64,000 nucleotides of DNA from Streptomyces sp. NBC_00250 (GTDB lineage: Bacteria; Actinomycetota; Actinomycetes; Streptomycetales; Streptomycetaceae), in NCBI RefSeq assembly GCF_036192275.1, contig NZ_CP108088.1, forward strand, positions 7,069,501 to 7,133,500. The letters run 5' to 3'. The translations under genes and the position numbers were made by a program. The notes beneath the pieces were generated by a model. The model did not search any database, was not told the origin of the DNA, and saw only the letters and a program-made list of their open reading frames with translations. Below are positions 50,848-60,064 of the stretch, one piece after another. How positions within the stretch are numbered: the stretch's first letter is position 1; each line of letters begins with the position of its first letter.

Positions 50848-51666
50848 TCAGCCCCGGGTGTAGCGGCGGACCGCGAGCGGGGCGAAGAGGGCGATCAGGC
50901 CGAGCGACCAGAGGAGCGCCCCGGCGACCGGGTGGGCCACCGGCCAGGCCGCGTCCGCCGGGACGGGGGCGTTGCCGAAGAGGACCCGAACCGCCGTCGT
51001 GACCGCCGAGATCGGGTTCCACTCGGCGACCGTCCGCAGCCAGTCCGGCATGCCGTCGGTCGGGATGTACGCGTTGGAGAGCAGCGGCAGCATGAACGTG
51101 GCGCTCCCCAGCTGCCCCGCCGCCTCCTCGCTCTTCGACGCGAGGCCGAGCAGGATGCCCACCCAGGTGGTCGCGAAGCGGAACAGCAGCAGCAGTCCGA
51201 AGGCGCCCAGGGCCTCCGCCGCCGTCCCCTCGATCCGCCAGCCCATCGCGAGCCCGACCAGGATGAGCGGGACGGTGCCGACGGCACTGGCCACCAGGTC
51301 GGCGAGCGCCTGGCCGAGCGGGACGGCGGACCGGCTCACGGGCATGGTCCGGAAGCGGTCCATGACACCCCGGTGGGAGTCCTGCGCGGCCTGGAACATG
51401 CCGGTCATCAGACCGCCCGCGGCCGTCGCCACGAGCAGTCCCGGCACCAGCTGGGACCGGTACTCGGCACCCGGCATGGCGAGCGCGCTGCCGAACACGT
51501 ACCCGAAGAACAGCAGGAACACGATCGGCATCGTCTGCGTCATCACGGTGATCGCGGGCGCGTGCCGGATGCGCTGGAGGTGACGGCCGAGGACGGCGGC
51601 CCCGTCGTGGACGAGCGCGGTGCCCGTGCGACGGGCTTCGTCCTCGGGGACGAGCGCGGTGGTCAT
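50848..51666 (-). CDS. DrrB-type ABC-2 permease
   Basis: 272 residues, six membrane helices. Family blocks: MTQTMPIVFLLFFGYVFGSA, FQAAQDSHRGVMDRFRTMPV, and LPLLSNAYIPTDGMPDWLRT before the last helix. It forms a homodimer with the DrrA-like ATPase for drug or antibiotic export. The ATG overlaps the ATPase stop (ATGA). Confidence 0.92.
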   Translation of the reverse strand: MTTALVPEDEARRTGTALVHDGAAVLGRHLQRIRHAPAITVMTQTMPIVFLLFFGYVFGSALAMPGAEYRSQLVPGLLVATAAGGLMTGMFQAAQDSHRGVMDRFRTMPVSRSAVPLGQALADLVASAVGTVPLILVGLAMGWRIEGTAAEALGAFGLLLLFRFATTWVGILLGLASKSEEAAGQLGSATFMLPLLSNAYIPTDGMPDWLRTVAEWNPISAVTTAVRVLFGNAPVPADAAWPVAHPVAGALLWSLGLIALFAPLAVRRYTRG

Positions 51667-52601
51667 GCGACGAGCTCCTTCCGGTCGGTGAGGCGCAGGA
51701 ACACCTCGTCGAGGGTGGGCGGACGCAGGGACGCGTCGACGATGAGGACCCCGGCCGCGTCGACCTCGCGGACGATCCGGGGGAGGGTGAGCGTGGTGTC
51801 CGTGGTCACCGCGCCGACCGTGCGTCGCTCGGCGTCCAGGACCGGCGCCGAGCCGGTGAGCCGGTCGAGGACGGCCGCGGCCGCGTCGAGGGCCGAGGGG
51901 TCGGCGACGACGACCTCGGCGTAGCTTCCGACGAGCGCCTTGAGTTCGGCCGGAGTGCCGCGCTGGGCCGTGCGTCCCTCGTCGATCAGGACGATGTCGT
52001 CGGCGAGCTGGTCGGCCTCCTCCAGGTACTGCGTGGTCAGCAGCACGGTCGTGCCCCGGGACGCCAACCCCCGTACGGCGTCCCAGATCCCGTTGCGGCT
52101 GTGCGGGTCGAGCCCGGTCGTCGGCTCGTCGAGGAAGAGGACCCGGGGCGGTACGAGCAGGCTCGCCGCCAGGTCGAGCCGGCGTCGCATGCCGCCGGAG
52201 TAGGTGCGGGCGGGGCGTCCGGCGGCCGCGGCGAGGCCGAACTGCTCCAGGAGTTCGTCGGCGCGGGCACGCGGGGCGCGCAGCAGCCGGGCGAAGAGCC
52301 GCAGGTTCTCGGCGCCGGTCAGGTCCCCGTCCACCGAGGCGTACTGCCCGGTGACCGCGATCCGCTTCCGCACCCCCGCCGGGTCGCGCACCACGTCGTG
52401 GCCCGCGACGAGCGCGCTGCCCGCGTCGGGCCTGACGAGGGTGGTGAGCACGCGGACGGCGGTGGTCTTTCCGGCGCCGTTGGGGCCGAGGACGCCGCAG
52501 ACCGAGCCTTCGGGGACGGCGAGGTCGAGGCCCCGGAGGGCGTGCACGTCGCCGTATCGCTTCCGCAGACCCTCACTAAGTACAGCGTACGTAGTCGTCA
52601 T
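51663..52601 (-). CDS. DrrA-type ABC exporter ATPase
   Basis: 312 residues. Walker A GVLGPNGAGKTTAVRVL, signature TYSGGMRRRLDLAASL, Walker B RVLFLDEPTTGLDPHS, switch in TTQYLEEADQLAD; a C-terminal DrrA regulatory domain (LRPPTLDEVFLRLTDRKEL). Energises the ABC-2 permease in the same operon. The start is ATG 52601; the second TetR-type palindrome lies inside codons 3-9. Regulated by the divergent TetR protein. Confidence 0.94.
   Translation of the reverse strand: MTTTYAVLSEGLRKRYGDVHALRGLDLAVPEGSVCGVLGPNGAGKTTAVRVLTTLVRPDAGSALVAGHDVVRDPAGVRKRIAVTGQYASVDGDLTGAENLRLFARLLRAPRARADELLEQFGLAAAAGRPARTYSGGMRRRLDLAASLLVPPRVLFLDEPTTGLDPHSRNGIWDAVRGLASRGTTVLLTTQYLEEADQLADDIVLIDEGRTAQRGTPAELKALVGSYAEVVVADPSALDAAAAVLDRLTGSAPVLDAERRTVGAVTTDTTLTLPRIVREVDAAGVLIVDASLRPPTLDEVFLRLTDRKELVA
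52577..52593. promoter_or_regulatory. TetR operator 2, inside drrA-like coding start
   Basis: TAAGTAC-AGC-GTACGTA differs by one arm base from operator 1. It lies in codons 3-9 of the ATPase gene, centre 43 bp from operator 1. Cooperative or roadblock repression is possible. Confidence 0.65.
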
Positions 52602-52619
52602 GGCGTGACCATACCCCAC

Positions 52620-52636
52620 TACGTACGGCGTACGTA
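52620..52636. promoter_or_regulatory. TetR operator 1 between exporter and regulator genes
   Basis: TACGTAC-GGC-GTACGTA, a perfect 17-bp palindrome in the 63-base gap between the divergent ATPase and TetR genes, where both promoters must be. Confidence 0.8.
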
Positions 52637-52664
52637 ACTACGATGGAGAGCGAGGTGATGATCC

Positions 52665-53402
52665 ATGGCGGGCCGATCGGCCGAACCGGAAGTGATCTGG
52701 GCGCGCCCCGAGCGCGCGGGCCGAGGCCCGAAACCGGCGTACAGCCGGCGGGACATCGTGGAAGCCGCCGTCCGCATCGCCGACGCGGACGGCATCGACG
52801 CGGTCTCCATGCGGCGCGTCGCCGCCGAACTCGGCTGCGGCACCATGTCGCTCTACAACTACGTCCCCCGCAAGGAGGACCTGTACGAGCTGATGGTCGA
52901 CGCGGTCAGCGGCGAGTACGAACTCCCCGAGACGCCCAGCGGCGACTGGCGCGCGGACATGACCATGATCGCCCACCAGAGCCGCGCGATCATGTACCGG
53001 CACCCCTGGCTGGCCCGGGTGATGACCACCGCCTACGGGTTCAGCCCCAACGCCCTGCGCTTCCTGGAGTGGTGCCTCGGCTGCCTCGTCCCCCTGGACG
53101 TCCCCGCCGGGCTGAAGATGCAGCTGATCGCCATGGTCAACGGCACGGTCATGGCGACCGTCGCCAACGAGCAGGCCATCGCCGAACGGGCCCGCGGACT
53201 GCCCTGGTCCGAGGCGGAGGAGCAGGCGGTGCGCGGCGCCTACCTCATGGGGCAGGTGGCGAGCGGACGGTACCCGCACCTCGCCGGACTGCTCGCCGAG
53301 GCCCCCGCCGCGCCCGTCGACGCGGACGAGATCTTCACCTTGACCATCGGCCGGCTCCTCGACTCCTTCGAGCCGCCGGCCGCCCCGGTCACAGGAGCAT
53401 GA
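52665..53402 (+). CDS. TetR-family repressor of the DrrAB exporter
   Basis: 245 residues. HTH: IVEAAVRIADADGIDAVSMR, RVAAELGCGTMSLYNYVPRK. Ligand-binding domain of TetR_C type (MTMIAHQSRAIMYRHPWLAR, YGFSPNALRFLEW). It should repress itself and the exporter by binding the two palindromes, and release on binding the exported drug. GAGGTGAT precedes the ATG. Ends 14 bp inside the convergent type ISP gene. Confidence 0.93.
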   Translation: MAGRSAEPEVIWARPERAGRGPKPAYSRRDIVEAAVRIADADGIDAVSMRRVAAELGCGTMSLYNYVPRKEDLYELMVDAVSGEYELPETPSGDWRADMTMIAHQSRAIMYRHPWLARVMTTAYGFSPNALRFLEWCLGCLVPLDVPAGLKMQLIAMVNGTVMATVANEQAIAERARGLPWSEAEEQAVRGAYLMGQVASGRYPHLAGLLAEAPAAPVDADEIFTLTIGRLLDSFEPPAAPVTGA

Positions 53403-54690
53403 ACTGGCCCTCCGGGCCCTCCTCCTGATGGTCGAGGACGGAGGCGGGGCGGCGGGACCCGGGCGGCGGGGGCAGCACGCCCGCCGCCCGCAGCTCCGCC
53501 TGGCCAGCGGATCCCTTCGTCCGGCCCGCGGGTCCCTTCGTCGGGCCCGTGGGTTCCTCTCCTTCCGGAGCGAACGCGGCCCGCTCCGCCTCCCTCGTCC
53601 CGAGCAGCGCGAGCACCGTGACCAGGTCGAGCAGCTCCGAGGTCCACTCCTGCGGCCAGTCCGCCGGGCCGATCGCCTCAAGGGAGCCGGGCTCCGCCGG
53701 GGCGGTCCGGTGCGCGAACCACTGCTCCAGGACCCGCGTCCCGCCGACGCTGAACTCCCACGCCTCCGCCGGTACGGGTGAGATGCGGCCCTCGTCCAGG
53801 CACAGGGCCTCGTCCCCGGCGTCGTACGTCATCGCCCGGGGGCGCGGCGGGACGGCGGCCCGCACATAGGGGCGGCGCCCGCCCGGCAGCCTCGGCTTCG
53901 TCCCGGTCAGCGCACCCCGCACCTGTACGTCGACGAGGTCCCGGCCGAGCGCCACGCCCGCCGCCCAGACCTCCGGGTCCTCGGGGAGCGGGACCCGGCA
54001 CCCCGCGGGGGAGGGCCGGGCCGCCGCCACCGTCCACGCGAGCCACTCCAGGGCGTCGACCTCGTGCCCGTACCGCTCCCCGAGGAAATCGAGGAGACCG
54101 GGGGCGAGATTGGGCTCCAGGCCCCCGGGGCGCCGGAACAGCGGGCGGATCCGGCCCGGTCGGCCGGCGGGGGAGCGGCCCTCGGGAAGCGCGGCCGTCA
54201 CCAGGAGGGCGGGACCGGCCGCACCCGGCACGTACCCCTGCTCGACGGCGAAGAGCTGCGGCTCCCCGGCGACCCGCCACAGCTCCGGGCGGGCGGTGTC
54301 GATCAGCCGGTGGTCGGGCAGCAGCCACTGCTCGTCGAACGGCCCGCGCGCGACCCGTACGGGCGCGGGGCACGGCCCCGACTCGCGGGCCCAGCGCACG
54401 GTCCCGGTCCGTTGCCCCGGCAGCGCGGCCACCGCGCTCGCCGGGGTCCGCGCGCGGCTGGGCCGGAACAGGGCCTCCCGCTCGGCACCCTCGGCGGCCA
54501 GCAGACGGTCCCAGCGGGACCGCAGCGTCCGCGCGTCCGGCGCCACGATCCACGTACGGCCGAAGCGAAGCGGCGCGACGGACCACGGCATGAGGTCGTC
54601 GAGGAGGGGCAGGTCGTCGACGGGGGCCGGGCCGTCGAGGCGGGGCGGGTCGGCGTCGTTCGCTCCGGGGGCTTCCGTCACGCCCCGCAT
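53389..54690 (-). CDS. Stand-alone type ISP restriction-modification specificity domain protein
   Basis: 433 residues. It resembles the C-terminal target-recognition domain of type ISP enzymes (LlaBIII type): LMPWSVAPLRFGRTWIVAPD, REALFRPSRARTPASAVAAL, LLPDHRLIDTARPELWRVAG, RPGRIRPLFRRPGGLEPNLA. No methyltransferase, helicase or nuclease motifs are in this protein, and no such genes flank it. So it cannot act alone as a restriction enzyme; it may be a diverged DNA-binding protein or a domesticated fragment. The C-terminal 60 residues are a Gly/Pro/Thr-rich tail. Annotation is from remembered family features. Confidence 0.7.
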   Translation of the reverse strand: MRGVTEAPGANDADPPRLDGPAPVDDLPLLDDLMPWSVAPLRFGRTWIVAPDARTLRSRWDRLLAAEGAEREALFRPSRARTPASAVAALPGQRTGTVRWARESGPCPAPVRVARGPFDEQWLLPDHRLIDTARPELWRVAGEPQLFAVEQGYVPGAAGPALLVTAALPEGRSPAGRPGRIRPLFRRPGGLEPNLAPGLLDFLGERYGHEVDALEWLAWTVAAARPSPAGCRVPLPEDPEVWAAGVALGRDLVDVQVRGALTGTKPRLPGGRRPYVRAAVPPRPRAMTYDAGDEALCLDEGRISPVPAEAWEFSVGGTRVLEQWFAHRTAPAEPGSLEAIGPADWPQEWTSELLDLVTVLALLGTREAERAAFAPEGEEPTGPTKGPAGRTKGSAGQAELRAAGVLPPPPGSRRPASVLDHQEEGPEGQFMLL

Positions 54691-54735
54691 GCTAACGACC
54701 GCCGTCCGTGGGCTTCCAGCGCCGAGGCGCCTCTT

Positions 54736-55485
54736 CTACTGGGCCTCGACCGTCACCGTGAAGGAGAAGCGGTCGCCGCGGTACCGGATGCGCGCCACGT
54801 CGACGACCCGGCCGTCCGCGTCGTAGGTCACGCCGGTGTAGTGGAGGATCGGCGAGAGCAGCGGGACCTGGAGCAGGGCCGCCGTCTCCGGGTCGGCGAG
54901 GCGCGCCTCGACCGTGTCCGTGATGCGGCTGATCCGCACCCCGACGACGTCCCGCAGCACCTTCGTCATCGGCCAGCGCTCCAGATCGGCCGGGTCGATC
55001 GCCGCGGCGAGCTCGGGAAGGACCGCGTTCTCCGCCCAGTTCGTCGGCTCGCCGCTCTCCCCGTCGCGGCGCAGCCGCCGGTACGCCACGATCTCCGTCA
55101 GGTCGGGGAAGTACTCGGCGAGCTCACCCGGCACCGGTTCGGTGCCGTGCCCGAGGACCGTCGTCCGCTCGCCCGACTGCTGGGCCACGATCGCGTCGAT
55201 CGAGCCCAGCAGCCGGCGCGGGGTGGAGCGCCGGGCGCCCGGCTCGATGAAGGTCCCGCGCCGCCGGTGCCGGCTGATCAGGCCCTCCTCCTCGAGTTCC
55301 TTGAGGGCCTGGCGCATGGTCAGCACGCTCACGCCGTAGTGGGCCGCGAGCTGCTCCTCGGTGGGCAGCCGCAGCGAGGCGTCGGGCGTGCGCCCCAGTA
55401 TCGAGGCGCGCAGCGACTGCGAGACCTGATACCAGAGCGGCAGCTTGCGGTTCAGGACCAGCGAGTCGGGAGCGAAGGCGGTCAC
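54736..55485 (-). CDS. GntR/HutC (UTRA) regulator, likely of homogentisate genes
   Basis: 249 residues. Winged HTH (LPLWYQVSQSLRASILGRTP, LPTEEQLAAHYGVSVLTMRQ, EGLISRHRRRGTFIEP) and UTRA effector domain (VAYRRLRRDGESGEPTNW, LSPILHYTGVTYDADGRVVD). It lies 40 bases downstream of hmgA on the same strand, so the two are likely co-transcribed and the protein probably represses hmgA until a tyrosine-degradation intermediate appears. Confidence 0.9.
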   Translation of the reverse strand: MTAFAPDSLVLNRKLPLWYQVSQSLRASILGRTPDASLRLPTEEQLAAHYGVSVLTMRQALKELEEEGLISRHRRRGTFIEPGARRSTPRRLLGSIDAIVAQQSGERTTVLGHGTEPVPGELAEYFPDLTEIVAYRRLRRDGESGEPTNWAENAVLPELAAAIDPADLERWPMTKVLRDVVGVRISRITDTVEARLADPETAALLQVPLLSPILHYTGVTYDADGRVVDVARIRYRGDRFSFTVTVEAQ

Positions 55486-55525
55486 GGGTTCTCCGTACGA
55501 AGGCTACGGGCTTACGGCCGAGACA

Positions 55526-56839
55526 CTACGGCCGAAAGTGGCGCTCAAGACCCTGCCATACGTCGTCGTACCCCTTCTGAAGGTGGTCGGCGTCCGCGGC
55601 CTGCGGGGTCGCGGTCACCGGCCAGCGGGTCTCGAACATGAAGGCAAGACCGTCGTCGATCTTCTGCGGCTTCAGCTCGGCGGCGCTGGCCCGGTCGAAG
55701 GTCTCCCGGTCCGGGCCGTGCGCGGACATCATGTTGTGCAGGGAGCCGCCGCCCGGCACGAAGCCTTCCGCCTTGGCGTCGTAGGCGCCCTCGATGAGGC
55801 CCATGTACTCGCTCATCACGTTGCGGTGGAAGTACGGCGGCCGGAAGGTGTCCTCGCCGACCAGCCAGCGCGGGGCGAAGACCACGAAGTCCACGCTCGC
55901 GAGCCCCGGGGTGTCGGAGGGCGAGGTGAGGACCGTGAAGATCGACGGGTCGGGGTGGTCGTACGAGATCGTCCCGATGACGTTGAAACGGTGCAGGTCG
56001 TAGACGTACGGCGTGTGGTTGCCGTGCCAGGCGACGACGTCCAGCGGGGAGTGGCCGTACGTCGCCGACCAGAGGTTGCCGCAGTACTTGTTGACCACCT
56101 CGACGGGACCCTCGACGTCCTCGTAGGCGGCGACCGGGGCCCGGAAGTCACGGGCGTTGGCGAGGCCGTTGGCGCCGATCGGGCCGAGGTCGGGGAGCTG
56201 GAACGGGGCGCCGTAGTTCTCGCAGACGTACCCGCGGGCGGTCTCGTCGAGCAGCTCCACGCGGAAGCGGACCCCGCGCGGGATCAGCGCGACCTCGCCG
56301 GGGTGGACGGCGAGCAGGCCCAGCTCGGTACGGAGCAGGAGGCCGCCGCGCTCCGGGACGATCAACAGCTCGCCGTCCGCGTCGCCGAAGACCTGCTCCA
56401 TGGAGGCGTTGGCGTGGTACAGGTGCACGGCCATGCCGGCGCGCTGGGTCGCGTCGCCGTTGCCTCCGAGGGTCCACAGACCGGCCAGCCAGTCGGTGCC
56501 GGGTGCCGGTTCGGGCAGCGGGTTCCAGCGCAGCCGGTTGGGGTCGGGCACGGTCTCGGTGAAGGGGGCGCCGCGCAGCGCCCCGTTGTCGATCCGGGTG
56601 AACGGCGGGTGCGCGGCCGAGGGGCGGATCCGGTAGAGCCAGGAGCGGCGGTTGTGCGCCCGCGGCTCGGTGAAGGCGCTGCCGCTGAGCTGCTCGGCGT
56701 AGAGACCGAGGGGTGCGCGCTGCGGCGAGTTACGGCCGTGCGGCAGTGCGCCCGGGATCGCCTCCGAGCTGTGCTCGTTGCCGAAACCGGTGCTGTAGCT
56801 GAGCGCATCGGCCGTCTTCCTGGCCTGCTCCGTGGTCAT
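55526..56839 (-). CDS. hmgA: Homogentisate 1,2-dioxygenase
   Basis: 437 residues, family length. Fe(II) ligands by family alignment: His and Glu in [14 protein letters not shown], His in [11 protein letters not shown]; other blocks [35 protein letters not shown] and [17 protein letters not shown]. Opens the ring of homogentisate to maleylacetoacetate in tyrosine/phenylalanine catabolism. The ATG 56839 has GGAG seven bases upstream. Neither maleylacetoacetate isomerase nor fumarylacetoacetase is in the window. Confidence 0.96.
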   Translation of the reverse strand: MTTEQARKTADALSYSTGFGNEHSSEAIPGALPHGRNSPQRAPLGLYAEQLSGSAFTEPRAHNRRSWLYRIRPSAAHPPFTRIDNGALRGAPFTETVPDPNRLRWNPLPEPAPGTDWLAGLWTLGGNGDATQRAGMAVHLYHANASMEQVFGDADGELLIVPERGGLLLRTELGLLAVHPGEVALIPRGVRFRVELLDETARGYVCENYGAPFQLPDLGPIGANGLANARDFRAPVAAYEDVEGPVEVVNKYCGNLWSATYGHSPLDVVAWHGNHTPYVYDLHRFNVIGTISYDHPDPSIFTVLTSPSDTPGLASVDFVVFAPRWLVGEDTFRPPYFHRNVMSEYMGLIEGAYDAKAEGFVPGGGSLHNMMSAHGPDRETFDRASAAELKPQKIDDGLAFMFETRWPVTATPQAADADHLQKGYDDVWQGLERHFRP

Positions 56840-56879
56840 CGCCCGCTCCTGTCCTGAGCCCACAAGGGAAGCCCACAAG

Positions 56880-56907
56880 GGAATCCTATGGATGACCGTA
56901 GGATTCC
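56880..56907. promoter_or_regulatory. Inverted repeat upstream of hmgA
   Basis: GGAATCCTA / TAGGATTCC, perfect 9-bp arms with a 10-base spacer, 41 bases before the hmgA start. On the minus strand the TAGGAT could double as a -10. Candidate operator for the GntR/HutC protein. Confidence 0.55.
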
Positions 56908-57014
56908 GCGCGCCTTCCGTCAACGGTGCAGCTGCCTCCGGTGGCGGGGCGCCCGGAAACCGGGTGCCGCGCGAGGGGGTCAAAAAAGATGAACAATGCT
57001 CTACTCTCACGCGC

Positions 57015-59114
57015 ATGTCCTGGACCCGAAGGTTCGTCCTCGCGCTCACGGTCGTGCTCGCGGCACTCGCCGCGGCCTTGCTCGCCGCTCCCGGGGCCCA
57101 GGCCCACGAGGAGCGGCCCGTCACCTTCCCCGACGGCTCCGGCACCGTGCCGAAGCTCCGCACCGGAGAACCCGACCTCCTCGTCTGCAAGACCGACCGG
57201 GCCGACTTCGAACGCCGGATCTCCGGCTTCCCGGCCACCCTCAAGGCCCGCAACCTCACCCTCCACGAGCGCTGCGCCCGCGACGGCTACCGCCACCTCC
57301 AGCAGGCCGTCGACGCCGTCGACCGGCCGGGACTCACCATCGCGATCCTCCCCGGCCTGTACGAGGAGGAGCCCTCGCTGCCGCCGCCCACCGGAGCCTG
57401 CGCCACGCTCAAGGCGCCCGAATCCTCGCTCGGCTACCAGATCCTCAGCTACGAGCAGCAGCGGCAGTGCCCGCACAACCAGAACCTCGTCGCCATCCTC
57501 GGCAAGAAGAACCTCCAGATCGAGGGCACCGGAGCCTCCCGCCTCGACGTCGTCATCGACGCCAAGTACCGGAAACTCAACGCCCTGCGGGCCGACGGCA
57601 CCGACGGGGTCTACTTCCGCAACTTCACCGCCCAGCGCACCACCTTCAACTCGCTGTACGTGCTCGCCGCCGACGGCTTCGTCATCGACGACGTCCTCAC
57701 CCGCTGGAACGACGAGTACGGCTTCCTCACCTTCGCCTCCGACCACGGCCTCTACAAGAACTGCGAGTCCTACGGCAACGGCGACTCCGGCATCTACCCC
57801 GGCTCGGCCTCCGACATCAACGACGGCCGCGGCTACGACGTCCCCCGCTACTCCATCGAGATCACCGGCTGCCGCAGCCACCACAACATGGTCGGCTACT
57901 CCGGCACCGCCGGAGACTCCGTCTACGTCCACGACAACGAGTTCGACCACAACATGGGCGGCGCCTCCATGGACTCCGCCTTCCCCGGCCACCCCGGACT
58001 GCCCCAGAACCACGCCCGCTTCGAACGCAACCTGATCCACGACAACAACCAGAACTACTACCCGTACGTCGCCGACGGCACCTGCGCCAAGCCGCCCGTC
58101 GAGCGCGGCTACGAACAGGGCGTCGTCTGCCCCCAGATCTCCATGCCCCCCGGCACCGGCATCATCACCGCCGGCGGCAACTGGAACCTCTACGAGAACA
58201 ACTGGGTCTACGGCCACCAGCGCACCGCCTTCTACCTCAGCGCCGTCCCCGCCTTCATCCGCGGCGAGTCCGCCTGGGGCAAGCAGACCGACACCTCCCA
58301 CCACAACCGCTACGCCGCCAACCACCTCGGCGTCGACAAGTCCGGCGCCTCCCGCCCCAACCGCAGCGACGTGTGGTGGGACGGCCAGGGCGGCGGCAAC
58401 TGCTGGCAGTCCGACACCGGCGCCGCCACCCCCGGGGCCCTGCCCGACTGCGGGGCACGCCGCGGCGACGTCTCCGGCGACACCGACCGGCTCATCGGCG
58501 AACCCGTCAAACTCGCCCAGCTCCTCGTCTGCGCCGACTACAACGTCCAGGCGCGCCGCCTCCCGGCAGGCTGCGACTGGTACGGCGCCCGTGGTCTCCA
58601 GCGCGTCGAGACCCAACTCGCCCTCGGCAGCTCCCTCGTCCTCGCCCTGGCCGGCTTCGCCCTCTGGTGGCGCCGCCTGCGCGGCAGCCGCCTCGCCGGA
58701 GCGGCCACCTTCATCGGCCTCGCGGGCCTCGCCCTCGATGTCGCCGGCTCGACCCTCGCCCTCACCCCGACCGTCGTCCCGGCCCTCGCGCTGCTGCTCA
58801 CCGGCATCTGGTGGACCCTCCTCGGTCTGGCCCTCCGGCCCACCCGCCCCGTCCTCGCCTGGACCACCGTGGTCCTCGGCGCCCTCACCCTCCTCGACGC
58901 CTTCGACAAGGCGGTCCTGATGGTCCCCGGCATCCCCCTGAGCCCGGCCTGGCTCCGCCTCCTGCTGGGCGTGGTCTGGGTCCTGTGGGCGGTGGTCGCG
59001 GCGGGAGCCCGCGAGCCGCACCCGGCCGGTGGAGACCAGGAGCCCGAGTCGGGACCGAGCGCCGAGCCCGAACCGGCCACCGAGGCGCGGTCGCACGGGG
59101 AGGGACCCGCGTGA
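57015..59114 (+). CDS. Exported right-handed beta-helix protein with C-terminal membrane domain
   Basis: 699 residues. Signal peptide ends AQA, so the mature chain starts with His ([10 protein letters not shown]). Residues 60-500 form a parallel beta-helix (pectate-lyase-like repeats; [66 protein letters not shown]). Residues 530-670 hold about five membrane helices ([18 protein letters not shown] onward). The pocket is rich in His and Asp. Substrate unknown, likely a sugar polymer or metal. TACTCT at 57002-57007 and no RBS suggest a leaderless mRNA. First gene of a coupled operon. Confidence 0.85.
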   Translation: MSWTRRFVLALTVVLAALAAALLAAPGAQAHEERPVTFPDGSGTVPKLRTGEPDLLVCKTDRADFERRISGFPATLKARNLTLHERCARDGYRHLQQAVDAVDRPGLTIAILPGLYEEEPSLPPPTGACATLKAPESSLGYQILSYEQQRQCPHNQNLVAILGKKNLQIEGTGASRLDVVIDAKYRKLNALRADGTDGVYFRNFTAQRTTFNSLYVLAADGFVIDDVLTRWNDEYGFLTFASDHGLYKNCESYGNGDSGIYPGSASDINDGRGYDVPRYSIEITGCRSHHNMVGYSGTAGDSVYVHDNEFDHNMGGASMDSAFPGHPGLPQNHARFERNLIHDNNQNYYPYVADGTCAKPPVERGYEQGVVCPQISMPPGTGIITAGGNWNLYENNWVYGHQRTAFYLSAVPAFIRGESAWGKQTDTSHHNRYAANHLGVDKSGASRPNRSDVWWDGQGGGNCWQSDTGAATPGALPDCGARRGDVSGDTDRLIGEPVKLAQLLVCADYNVQARRLPAGCDWYGARGLQRVETQLALGSSLVLALAGFALWWRRLRGSRLAGAATFIGLAGLALDVAGSTLALTPTVVPALALLLTGIWWTLLGLALRPTRPVLAWTTVVLGALTLLDAFDKAVLMVPGIPLSPAWLRLLLGVVWVLWAVVAAGAREPHPAGGDQEPESGPSAEPEPATEARSHGEGPA

Positions 59115-60064
59115 ACGGCGTGGACGAGGTGAAAACGGCGAACGGCGTGGACGGCGTGGACGTGGCGAACTGCGTGGACGGCGTAGACGGCGTGAACGTG
59201 GCGAACGGCGTGGGCGGCGTGACGCACCCGTCCAAGCCGCTCCGGGTCCCGGTGGCGCCCCTGGCCCTGGTCCTGGCCGCCGCCCTCGCCCTCGCGGGCT
59301 GCGGCGGCCGGGCCACCACCCATCACAAGCCCGGCACCAGCCACCAGGAGGCCACCGGGAGCAGCGGGACCCTGCTCACGGCCCGGGACGAGGGCGGGCA
59401 TCGGCTCAGGGAGCTTCCGGCGGCGGACGCGCCCACCGTCCGCGCCGAGGCCCGCCCCGACAGCGAGGGCGGCTGGAACGTCCACCTCACGGTGGAGAGG
59501 TTCCGTTTCACCCCCGAGAGCACCGGCGGCGCGGCCCTTCCGGGCCGCGGCCACGCCCGCCTCCTGATCGACGGCCGGGAGACCACCCGTCTCTACGGCC
59601 CGTGGGGGTACGTACCGGCGGGCGCCCGCACCCTGACCGTCCGGCTCCACGCGGACGACCACACGGTCTGGGCCGCCGCCGGCACCCCCGTCCAGGCCAC
59701 CGTCCGCCTGGACGGCACCCCCGCCTCATCCGCCCCCGCGAGTACCGGTACCCCCGCGCCGCCCGCGACCCCCCGCCCGAACGACTCCCGCACGCCCGAC
59801 CCCGGACGGACCGTCACCCTCACCATCACCGGCAAGACCGTCTCGCCACCCCCTTCCCGTATCGAGTTGAAGAAGGGCGAACGCCTCACCCTCCATGTCA
59901 CCGGCGACCGCGCCGACACCCTCCATGTGCACGGCTACGACCGTGAACTGCCCCTCTCTCCCGGCACACCCGCGACCCTCACCCTCACCGCGGACCGCAC
60001 CGGCCTCTTCGAGGTGGAGACCCACGAGTCCGGACTCCTCCTGACCCAACTCGTCGTCCGATGA
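59111..60064 (+). CDS. Lipoprotein with C-terminal cupredoxin-like domain
   Basis: 317 residues from the GTG that overlaps the upstream stop. The first 36 codons are a low-complexity repeat (NGVDGVDVAN type); then a lipoprotein signal with lipobox LAGC (Cys about 66). GTG 59219 would give a normal signal peptide without the repeats. A central beta domain (residues 90-200) is followed by a Pro/Ser/Thr linker and a cupredoxin-like domain (SRIELKKGERLTLHVTGDRA, TLHVHGYDRELPL, GLFEVETHESG). Candidate copper ligands are the two His of HVHGY and the late His; a Cys/Met ligand is not obvious. Confidence 0.8.
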   Translation: MNGVDEVKTANGVDGVDVANCVDGVDGVNVANGVGGVTHPSKPLRVPVAPLALVLAAALALAGCGGRATTHHKPGTSHQEATGSSGTLLTARDEGGHRLRELPAADAPTVRAEARPDSEGGWNVHLTVERFRFTPESTGGAALPGRGHARLLIDGRETTRLYGPWGYVPAGARTLTVRLHADDHTVWAAAGTPVQATVRLDGTPASSAPASTGTPAPPATPRPNDSRTPDPGRTVTLTITGKTVSPPPSRIELKKGERLTLHVTGDRADTLHVHGYDRELPLSPGTPATLTLTADRTGLFEVETHESGLLLTQLVVR

